From: Paracoccaceae bacterium
GTDB taxonomy: Bacteria > Pseudomonadota > Alphaproteobacteria > Rhodobacterales > Rhodobacteraceae
NCBI GenBank assembly: GCA_007134405.1
Contig: SLKW01000063.1
Span: 1 to 11,082, forward strand
DNA: 11,082 nt
Direction: 5' to 3'
Position 1 is the first letter of the stretch. The number at the start of each line of letters is the position of its first letter. The position numbers were made by a program, and so were the translations under genes. Below are positions 1 through 5,061 of this stretch, piece by piece. Under the pieces are notes generated by a model, which worked only from the letters and a program-made list of their open reading frames with translations, was not told the DNA's origin and did no database searches.

Positions 1-278
1 GCCGCGACCTTGGGGATCAGCCCCCAATGCCCGCCGATCACCCGACGCAACAGGCCGTCATGGCCCAGCCGGTTGAGCCCGCGGGTCTTGCCGTCGCCCT
101 GGCCGGCGGCGAAGATCAGGTTCAGCCCGCCCGGCGCGCCGGTCTCCACGAAGCGCGCTTCCAGCGCCGCCAGCAGATGCTCGGGCACGCCATTGCCCAC
201 GAAGCCCGATGTGGTGATCGTGTCGCCCGGCCGGATCAGCGCCACGGCCTCCTCGGCCGAGACCAGTTTGCGTTTCAT
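1..278 (-). CDS. Acyl-CoA:acetate/propionate CoA-transferase, N-terminal part (cut by window edge)
   Basis: The protein starts MKRKLVSAEEAVALIRPGD and continues through TSGFVGNGVPEHLL, a GAPGGLNLIFAAGQGDGK stretch, and GHDGLLRRVIGGHWGLIPK before the window ends. About 92 residues are visible. From memory this matches the start of family I CoA-transferases of the propionate CoA-transferase (Pct/YdiF) type, which have TSGFVGN, an FLETG-like segment and an EGLLKRYIAGHW-like segment. These enzymes move CoA between acyl-CoA and acetate or other short acids in the cytoplasm through a glutamyl-CoA thioester. The catalytic Glu lies in the missing C-terminal part, so activity and substrate cannot be judged. 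The ATG is preceded by a strong purine-rich ribosome site (GGGAGGGGGC on the minus strand, 279-288), which fixes the start. It is transcribed away from the metal-transport genes and is probably unrelated to them. Confidence 0.85.
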   Translation of the reverse strand, partial: MKRKLVSAEEAVALIRPGDTITTSGFVGNGVPEHLLAALEARFVETGAPGGLNLIFAAGQGDGKTRGLNRLGHDGLLRRVIGGHWGLIPKVA

Positions 279-302
279 GCCCCCTCCCGCATCCCTGTCG
301 CA

Positions 303-331
303 ACTATCGGCAGGCCGGCCGGTCATGGCAA
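303..331 (-). promoter_or_regulatory. Candidate sigma-70 promoter of the CoA-transferase gene
   Basis: On the minus strand TTGCCA (326-331, five of six matches to the -35 consensus) is followed after exactly 17 bp by GATAGT (303-308, four of six matches to the -10). Transcription would begin near 296 and give a leader of under 20 nt carrying the ribosome site of the gene starting at 278. The spacing and position are good, but the -10 is weak and there is no experimental support. Confidence 0.4.
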
Positions 332-483
332 GCGGAAGATCGGCGCGCGACCCTGCCCGATCCGTCCGGCCGGAATGGCGGACGGGGCGCGACCACTGCC
401 GTGGCGGAACACCGGGCGACAGGCGTGCTCCCGCCCCTCGTCAGGCTGTGCGTACCGCACGAACCTTCCTCGCGTTGGGCCGG

Positions 484-508
484 GCGCCGCGCCCTGCGGG
501 CGCGGCGC
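484..508. other. Perfect 11-bp GC-rich inverted repeat (hairpin)
   Basis: GCGCCGCGCCC (484-494), loop TGC, then GGGCGCGGCGC (498-508): eleven consecutive pairs with a 3-nt loop, all G:C. Neither strand has a T run after it, so it is not a classical intrinsic terminator. It lies upstream of both flanking genes, so it cannot end either of them. It could be a transcriptional roadblock, a REP-like element or part of an untranslated RNA. The sequence alone does not decide. Confidence 0.5.
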
Positions 509-587
509 GTGGGCAATGCCGCAAGCGGTCGCCCGGCCCCGCGCGCCGCGCCCGGCGGTTAACGCGCCCCTGCCGCAGCGCGCGCTT

Positions 588-638
588 CTGCCATACGCGT
601 GCCATACGTCTGCCATACGTCTGCCATACGCCTGCCAG
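588..638 (+). repeat. Five tandem 11-bp direct repeats, Pho-box-like
   Basis: The units start at 588, 599, 610, 621 and 632 and read CTGCCAT, GTGCCAT, CTGCCAT, CTGCCAT and CTGCCAG, each followed by a 4-bp spacer (ACGC, ACGT, ACGT, ACGC). The core TGCCATACG is exact in the first four; the fifth is degenerate. The 11-bp period, with a 7-bp half-site plus a 4-bp spacer, has the geometry known for PhoB boxes (half-site CTGTCAT), from which each unit differs by one C for T. Other OmpR/PhoB-family response regulators bind similar direct repeats. The array ends 77 bp before the -35 of sitA. The repeats are plain in the sequence; the regulator assignment is inference. Confidence 0.75.
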
Positions 639-715
639 CGCGTTCCGGGCGGGAAACGGGACCCGCGCAATCGGCGACTTTTGCGGACCCCTCGCGGGAA
701 TTCTGGAAGGGGGAG

Positions 716-742
716 TTGACAGTTATTGCGAATGATTATCAT
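716..742 (+). promoter_or_regulatory. sitA operon promoter (TTGACA / TATCAT)
   Basis: A perfect -35 hexamer TTGACA (716-721) is followed after 15 bp by TATCAT (737-742, five of six matches to TATAAT). The spacer is shorter than the usual 16-18 bp. Transcription would start near 749, about 26 nt before the sitA ATG. The Fur/Mur-like palindrome (727-747) covers half of the spacer and the whole -10, the arrangement expected for repression by occlusion of RNA polymerase. The -35 is convincing and the -10 moderately so. Confidence 0.6.
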
Positions 743-747
743 TTGCA
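727..747. promoter_or_regulatory. Fur/Mur-type operator, 21-bp palindrome
   Basis: TGCGAATGAT (727-736), a central T, then ATCATTTGCA (738-747): a 10-1-10 inverted repeat with a single mismatched pair (730/744). The core AATGATTATCATT is close to the classic Fur-box core, and the TGC...GCA ends resemble the Mur (manganese-responsive Fur) boxes described before sit and mntH genes in alphaproteobacteria. It overlaps the sitA promoter. The likely reading is that a metal-loaded Fur/Mur repressor shuts the importer when manganese or iron is sufficient. It does not resemble the AT-rich Zur sites I know, which argues against zinc control. Confidence 0.75.
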
Positions 748-774
748 CGAACACAACCGCATGGAGTTTCCCTG

Positions 775-1752
775 ATGAACACCCGCCTTCTGGCGCCGCT
801 TACCGCCCTCTCGCTCGCCCTGAGCACGCCATCGCAGGCCGCGGAAGAGCCGCTGCGCGTTCTGGCCACGGTCGGAATGCTCGGCGACGTTGCCGGCCAT
901 GTCGGCGGCGCGTGCGCCCAGGTCGAGACGCTTCTCGCCCGAGACGTGGACCCGCACGAATACAGCGCCCGCCCCTCGGACATCCGGCGGCTGGAGGCAG
1001 CCGAACTGATCCTCTACGTCGATTTCGCACTGGAAGAACAACTCGCAACAGCGCTCCAGCGCTTCGCCGAACGTGTACCGACCCTCGGTGTCGTGGCGGC
1101 CAGCTTCGAACGCGACGAGCTGCGCGCCGACCCCGACGCGCCCGACGCGCTCGACCCGCATGTCTGGATGGATGCACGCCTGTGGTCCCGCATCGCCCCG
1201 CCCATCGCCGAGGCCATCGGCACCGCGCGGCCCGATTGCGCCGAAGCCGCCGCCGCGAATGCCGAGGACTACATGGCAAGACTCGACGCGCTGCACGGCT
1301 GGGTGGCCGAGGCCATCGCCACGATCCCCGAGGGACGCCGCCTGCTGGTCACGGCGCATGACGCCTTCGAATACTTTGCCGCCGCCTACGGAATGGAAGC
1401 CAGCGAGGCGATCGAGGGCATCTCGACCACGACCGAGGCCAGCATCGCCGATATCCGCGAGGTGGCCGGTTTCGTCATCGACCGGCAGGTGCCCGCGGTC
1501 TTCGTGGAAACCACCGTCAACCCCCGCACCATCGAGGCGCTGGTGCAGGAGGTCCGCGCCCGCGGCCACGAGGTCGCCATCGGCGGCGCGCTCTATTCCG
1601 ACGGGATGGGACCGGAGGGCACGGCGGAAGGCACCTATATCGGCATGATCCGCGCCAATACCGTGACCATCGTCGATGCGCTTGGCGGCACCCTGCCCGA
1701 CTGGCCCGAGGCCCTTGCCGACTGGGCCGAAGAATGGTCAGTGTTGGAGTGA
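775..1752 (+). CDS. sitA: Metal ABC transporter substrate-binding protein (SitA/TroA/MntC type)
   Basis: A 325-residue periplasmic binding protein of the cluster A-I (ZnuA/TroA) family, which captures Mn2+, Fe2+ or Zn2+ and delivers it to the inner-membrane permease. Residues 1-22 look like a Sec signal peptide (Arg at 4, hydrophobic LLAPLTALSLALSTPSQA, cleavage likely near QAA-EE). Family landmarks are DVDPHEYSARPSD (His61), DPHVWMD (His129), VTAHDAFEYF (His195), GISTTTEAS, VETTVNP and ALYSDGMGPEGTAEGTY (Asp276). His/His/His/Asp is the TroA-type ligand set, rather than the Glu third ligand of PsaA/MntC. The His-rich loop of zinc-specific ZnuA is absent. GGAG at 763-766, eight bases before the ATG, supports the start. 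It leads a sitABCD-like operon under a Fur/Mur-like operator. The exact metal is uncertain; manganese (or iron) is favoured from the operator. Confidence 0.88.
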   Translation: MNTRLLAPLTALSLALSTPSQAAEEPLRVLATVGMLGDVAGHVGGACAQVETLLARDVDPHEYSARPSDIRRLEAAELILYVDFALEEQLATALQRFAERVPTLGVVAASFERDELRADPDAPDALDPHVWMDARLWSRIAPPIAEAIGTARPDCAEAAAANAEDYMARLDALHGWVAEAIATIPEGRRLLVTAHDAFEYFAAAYGMEASEAIEGISTTTEASIADIREVAGFVIDRQVPAVFVETTVNPRTIEALVQEVRARGHEVAIGGALYSDGMGPEGTAEGTYIGMIRANTVTIVDALGGTLPDWPEALADWAEEWSVLE

Positions 1753-1758
1753 CTTATG

Positions 1759-1837
1759 GGGCAGTTTTGCAAAGTGACTTTGCGGCTTTGCTGAAGCGTT
1801 CATCTGCAAACTTCGCGCATGAATTTGCAAACTGCCC
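1759..1837 (+). promoter_or_regulatory. Structured sitA-sitB spacer with nested inverted repeats
   Basis: The 118-bp gap after sitA holds a long inverted repeat: GGGCAGTTTTGCAAA (1759-1773) pairs with TTTGCAAACTGCCC (1824-1837), allowing one bulged T. Inside, GCAAAG/CTTTGC (1769-1783) and GCTTT/GAAGC (1785-1797) form two smaller hairpins. The first of these competes with the long stem for the same GCAAA bases. In RNA this could protect the sitA message 3' end or attenuate read-through into sitBCD, lowering ATPase and permease levels relative to the abundant binding protein. That role is inference; the pairing is seen directly. Confidence 0.55.
1769..1783. promoter_or_regulatory. 7-1-7 palindrome GCAAAGT-G-ACTTTGC, possible second metal-repressor site
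   Basis: A perfect 15-bp palindrome with a one-base centre lies 17 bp after the sitA stop. Its half-site resembles the TGC(A/G)AAT ends of the operator before sitA, and 7-1-7 is the geometry bound by one Fur-family dimer. Further GCAAA/TTTGC half-sites lie at 1806-1810 and 1824-1831. It may be an internal operator for sitBCD, or only an RNA hairpin. No good -35/-10 pair is evident beside it, which weakens the operator reading. Confidence 0.35.
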
Positions 1838-1870
1838 AACCGCCCGCGCCGCCGCCAGACCGGAGCCCCG

Positions 1871-2665
1871 ATGCAGGACCAACCGCTCCACGAGCCGCAA
1901 TTCGCGCTCCATGTCGAGGATCTGACCGTCACCTATGGCGCGCAGCCGGCGCTGTGGGACATCGACCTCGACATCCCGCCCGGCGTCATGGCGGCGGTGG
2001 TGGGGCCGAACGGGTCGGGCAAGTCGACGCTGCTGAAATCGGTGCTGGGGCTGCTCAGACCGGTCGCGGGGCATGTGCGTCTCTTCGGCCGGCCGAGCGG
2101 GGCGATGCGGGCGCGGGTGGGCTACGTGCCGCAGCGCACGGCGGTCGATTGGGACTTTCCGACGACGGTGCTGGATGTGGTGATGATGGGCCTCTACGGC
2201 CGCATCGGATGGCTGCGCCGCCCGGGTGCCGCGCATCGCGCGCAAGCGATGGCGGCGCTGGCGGAACTGGGCATGCAGGACTATGCCGACCGCCAGATCA
2301 GCCAGCTTTCGGGCGGCCAGCAGCAACGCGTCTTCATCGCCCGCGCGCTGGTGCAGGAGGCCGATCTCTACCTGCTCGACGAGCCCCTCGCCGCCGTCGA
2401 TGCGATGACCGAGCGGGTCATCATGGACCTTCTCAAGCGTCTGCGTGACCAGGGCCGCACCATCGTCGTCGTGCATCACGACCTGACGACGGTGCAGCGC
2501 TATTTCGACTGGATGGTGATGATGAATGTCCGCATCATCGGCCAGGGCCCGGTGGCCGAGGTCTTCACCGCCGAGAACCTGCGCGCCGCTTATGGCGGGC
2601 AGCTTGCGCTGATCGAGGGCGGCGCGGTGACGCCCGCACCGGCCCGAACCGAACCGCCGCCATGA
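1871..2665 (+). CDS. sitB: Metal ABC transporter ATP-binding protein (SitB type)
   Basis: A 264-residue cytoplasmic ATPase that powers the importer, working as a dimer under the two permeases. All ABC motifs are present in order: Walker A GPNGSGKST (45-53), Q-loop VPQRTAVDWDFP (Gln88), signature LSGGQQQR (146-153), Walker B LYLLDEP (166-172) and H-loop VVHHD (His203). The segment after the Q-loop (DWDFPTTVLDVVMMGLYGRIGW) is typical of the zinc/manganese/iron importer subfamily (ZnuC/SitB/MntB). Length is normal apart from a short Pro-rich tail. The ATG at 1871 follows GGAG at 1862-1865. An out-of-frame ATG at 1819 is not used by this protein. The stop overlaps the next start as ATGA, suggesting translational coupling to the permease. 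Confidence 0.92.
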   Translation: MQDQPLHEPQFALHVEDLTVTYGAQPALWDIDLDIPPGVMAAVVGPNGSGKSTLLKSVLGLLRPVAGHVRLFGRPSGAMRARVGYVPQRTAVDWDFPTTVLDVVMMGLYGRIGWLRRPGAAHRAQAMAALAELGMQDYADRQISQLSGGQQQRVFIARALVQEADLYLLDEPLAAVDAMTERVIMDLLKRLRDQGRTIVVVHHDLTTVQRYFDWMVMMNVRIIGQGPVAEVFTAENLRAAYGGQLALIEGGAVTPAPARTEPPP

Positions 2666-3792
2666 ACCCGCTGGAGCTTCTGTTCCAGCCCGGCATCGTA
2701 CAGACCGTCGTGCTGGGCTCGGCGCTTCTGGGGTCGCTGGCGGGCGCGCTCGGCGCCTTCGCCGTCCTGCGCCAGCAGAGCCTTCTGGGCGATGCGCTGA
2801 GCCACGCGACGCTGCCGGGCGTCTGCCTGGGCTTCCTGGTCGCCGGCACGCGCGATCTGGGCGCGATCCTGCTGGGCGCCTTCCTGGCCGGGGCCTTGGC
2901 GGCGCTTTCGGTCATGCTGATCACCCGCGCCACGCGGCTGAAAACCGATGCGGCGCTCGGTATCGTGCTGAGCGTCTTCTTTGCCGTGGGAGTCGTACTG
3001 CTGACGCTGGCGCAGGGCCGGCCGGGGGCGGCGCAGGCCGGGCTTTCGACCTTTCTCTTCGGGCAGGCGGCGGCGATTTTGCGCGCCGATCTGTGGATCA
3101 TGGGCGGCGTCGCGGCCCTCGCCTCGGGCACGCTGGCGGCGCTGTGGAAGGAGGTGAAGCTCGTGACCTTCGACCCTGACTATGCCCGCGCCCTCGGCCT
3201 GCCGGTGCTGGCGATCGAGGCGACGATCACGCTTCTCATCGCGCTTGCCATCGTCGTCGGCCTGCAACTGGCGGGCGTGATCCTGATGGTCGCGCTGCTG
3301 ATCGCCCCGGCCGCCGCGGCACGCCAATGGGTGCAGAGCCTGGGCGCGATGGTCTGGCTGTCGGCGGCCTTCGGGGCGGCGGCGGGCGTCACTGGCGCGC
3401 TCATCTCGGCCTCGGCGCGCGGTCTCGCCACCGGGCCGGTGGTGGTGCTGGTCGCAAGCGCCGTCGTCCTCGTCTCGCTCGTCGCGGCGCCCGGGCGCGG
3501 GCTGGTGTGGCGCTGGCTGCGCGAGGCGCGGGCGCGGCGCGCGATCGCCGGGCGTCGGGTTCTGGCGGCCTTCCAGGGTATCGCCGAGGCACATGGCGAC
3601 CGCACCTACCCGACCGAGGAGGGGATGGTGGAGACATTGATCGGTCGCCCAGCCCCGGGCGTGATGGATCGGCTGGAGCGCGACGGATTCATCCGCCGCG
3701 TCGACCACCCACCCGAGACGACGCGCCATTGGGAACTGACCGAGAAGGGCCACGCGCGCGCCGACCGCGAGCGCGGCGACCGCAAGCCATGA
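2662..3792 (+). CDS. sitC: Metal ABC transporter permease with C-terminal winged-helix-like domain (SitC type)
   Basis: A 376-residue inner-membrane protein of the ABC-3 permease family. Residues 1-280 carry about eight hydrophobic segments and family landmarks: GAFAVLRQQSLLGDALSHATLPG (31-53), LKTDAALGIVLSVFFAVG (93-110), WKEVKLVTFDPDYARALG (162-179, the ATPase-coupling region) and GVILMVALLIAPAAAARQW (205-223). Family members usually end near 280-290. Here a charged cytoplasmic extension (about 285-376) follows, with Arg-rich helices, RPAPGVMDRLERDGFIRR and then a HWELTEKGHARAD wing-like segment. That pattern resembles the winged helix of DtxR/MntR-type metal regulators. It overlaps both neighbours by ATGA and probably pairs with the next permease as a heterodimer. 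The transport assignment is firm; the domain call rests on pattern recognition. Confidence 0.88.
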   Translation: MNPLELLFQPGIVQTVVLGSALLGSLAGALGAFAVLRQQSLLGDALSHATLPGVCLGFLVAGTRDLGAILLGAFLAGALAALSVMLITRATRLKTDAALGIVLSVFFAVGVVLLTLAQGRPGAAQAGLSTFLFGQAAAILRADLWIMGGVAALASGTLAALWKEVKLVTFDPDYARALGLPVLAIEATITLLIALAIVVGLQLAGVILMVALLIAPAAAARQWVQSLGAMVWLSAAFGAAAGVTGALISASARGLATGPVVVLVASAVVLVSLVAAPGRGLVWRWLREARARRAIAGRRVLAAFQGIAEAHGDRTYPTEEGMVETLIGRPAPGVMDRLERDGFIRRVDHPPETTRHWELTEKGHARADRERGDRKP

Positions 3793-4931
3793 TCGCCGCC
3801 TTCTTCGATTCGCCCGACGCGATGATCGTGCTGACGGGGCTACTGGTCGGGACCTCGGCGGCGTTGCTGGGCACCTTCCTGGTCCTCGGCGGCCGCGCCA
3901 TGCTGACCGACGCCATCGCCCATGCCATCGTCTTCGGGATCATCGTGACCTGGATGCTGACCCGGCAGATGGCCGGGCCGGTGCAGGTGATCGGCGCGGC
4001 GCTTGCGGGAATGCTGACCGTCGTTCTGTCCGAGGCGCTGGCGCGCACCCGGCTGGTGCGAACCGATGCCGCGATCGGGCTGGTCTTTCCCGCTCTGTTC
4101 TCGGCCGGGATCATCCTGATCGCGCTCAATGCCCGCCACGTGCATATCCATGCCGAGAGCGTGCTTCTGGGCGAGATCGGCTTCGTCTGGCTGGACACCG
4201 TGACGCTCGCGGGACTTCGCATCCCCGTCGCGGTGCTGACCCTTGCAATCGTCCTGGCGGTCAATGCGGCCTTCGTGCTGGGGTTGTGGAAGGAACTCAA
4301 ACTCGCCACCTTCGATCCGGTTCTGGCGGCGGCCCTGGGGTTTGCGCCGGGGCTGATGTTTCATGCCCTTCTGGCGTTGACCTCGGTCACGGCCGTTGCC
4401 GCCTTCGACGCGGTCGGCGCGATCCTGTTCATTGCCTTTGTCATCGTGCCGCCCGCGACCGCCTTCCTTCTGACCCGTCGCGTCGGCCGGATGGCGGCGC
4501 TGGCGGTGCTGATCGCGATGGCCTCCTGCGTCGCGGGCTATGCGCTGGCACTGCGGTGGGACGTGTCGATCGCGGGCATGATGGCCTCGATGACCGGCGC
4601 CTTCTTCGTCGCCGCGCTGCTCCTCGCCCCCGAACAGGGAATTGTCGCCCGCGCGCTTCATCGCCGGGCCGAACGCGCGGCAAACGATGCCCGCACACTG
4701 GTCGCGCATCTCTTCACCCACCAGCACACGGCGGCGCGCGATGCCGAGAACACCGCCCGCGCGCTGATCGAGCATCTGCGCTGGCCAGAGACCCGCGCCC
4801 GCGCCGCGATCCTGCAGGGCCTCGACCGTGGGCTGGTACGGCGCGAGGGCGGCCTGCTCTGCCTGACCGAAAAGGGCGAGGCGATGGCGCGCGGCATTTT
4901 CGACCCGGCGGGGCGCGCGCAGCGTGGCTGA
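3789..4931 (+). CDS. sitD: Second metal ABC transporter permease with C-terminal winged-helix-like domain (SitD type)
   Basis: A 380-residue ABC-3 permease. The start is the ATG that overlaps the previous stop (ATGA); the frame stays open further upstream, but only inside sitC. Residues 1-280 hold about eight membrane segments with GRAMLTDAIAHAIVFG (35-50), LVRTDAAIGLVFPALFSAG (89-107), WKELKLATFDPVLAAALG (167-184) and AILFIAFVIVPPATAFLLTRR (211-231). An HVHIH cluster (117-121) sits where relatives have His-rich, outward-facing metal-path residues. Residues about 285-380 form a second winged-helix-like extension: helices ANDARTLVAHLFTH and ENTARALIEHL, a recognition-like ARAAILQGLDRGLVRREGG and a LLCLTEKGEAMARGIF wing. 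No obvious terminator follows the gene. Confidence 0.88.
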   Translation: MIAAFFDSPDAMIVLTGLLVGTSAALLGTFLVLGGRAMLTDAIAHAIVFGIIVTWMLTRQMAGPVQVIGAALAGMLTVVLSEALARTRLVRTDAAIGLVFPALFSAGIILIALNARHVHIHAESVLLGEIGFVWLDTVTLAGLRIPVAVLTLAIVLAVNAAFVLGLWKELKLATFDPVLAAALGFAPGLMFHALLALTSVTAVAAFDAVGAILFIAFVIVPPATAFLLTRRVGRMAALAVLIAMASCVAGYALALRWDVSIAGMMASMTGAFFVAALLLAPEQGIVARALHRRAERAANDARTLVAHLFTHQHTAARDAENTARALIEHLRWPETRARAAILQGLDRGLVRREGGLLCLTEKGEAMARGIFDPAGRAQRG

Positions 4932-4978
4932 GGCCCCGCGCCGCACGGCATGCAATGGCTACACGTTGTGGTGAAGGG

Positions 4979-5007
4979 CTGTCAGATGCGAAATGATGGG
5001 GTATAAG
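4979..5007 (+). promoter_or_regulatory. Candidate promoter of nlpD
   Basis: CTGTCA (4979-4984, four of six matches to the -35) and TATAAG (5002-5007, five of six to the -10) are separated by 17 bp. Transcription would start near 5014 and give a leader of about 48 nt before the ATG at 5062. The -10 lies downstream of the alternative ATG at 4993, so a transcript from here could not use that upstream start. Confidence 0.5.
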
Positions 5008-5061
5008 ACGGCAAATCAGGGTCCTTGTTGCGGCCCGCGCGTAGGAATCGGAGCAGACGGC

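Larger units (their letters stand above)
279..774. other. Divergent intergenic region between the CoA-transferase and sitA, no gene seen
   Basis: This 496-bp stretch separates two divergently transcribed genes. Open frames cross it on both strands, but their translations are Arg/Pro/Ala-rich, lack a convincing ribosome site and resemble no family I know, so I read it as non-coding. It holds the candidate promoter of the CoA-transferase (303-331), a GC-rich hairpin (484-508), a smaller GTGCG/CGCAC hairpin (448-460), a five-copy 11-bp repeat (588-638) and the sitA promoter with its operator (716-747). Its length and number of elements suggest more than one regulator acts here. Confidence 0.6.

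Noticed and set aside
588..638. CRISPR array
   Set aside because: The repeats are 7-9 bp with 2-4 bp between them, far too short for CRISPR repeats and spacers.
727..747. Zur (zinc) operator and a znuABC assignment
   Set aside because: The palindrome resembles Fur/Mur boxes more than Zur sites, the binding protein has no His-rich loop, and there are two permeases, as in SitABCD and TroABCD.
323..754. Minus-strand 143-residue frame in the intergenic region
   Set aside because: Arg/Pro/Gly-rich with no recognisable domain, it crosses the repeat array and sitA promoter, and its start lies within the Fur/Mur operator region.
2590..3753. 387-residue minus-strand frame opposite sitC
   Set aside because: Arg/Asp/Gln-rich composition is the antisense of a hydrophobic membrane protein; no family resemblance and no ribosome site.
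4993..5061. Upstream ATG extending nlpD by 23 residues
   Set aside because: The extension would bury the lipoprotein signal, it has no clear ribosome site, and it precedes the candidate -10 element. The ATG at 5062 has GGAG and a proper lipobox spacing.
4932..5061. Intrinsic terminator after sitD
   Set aside because: I looked for a GC hairpin followed by a T run in the gap before nlpD and found none worth reporting.
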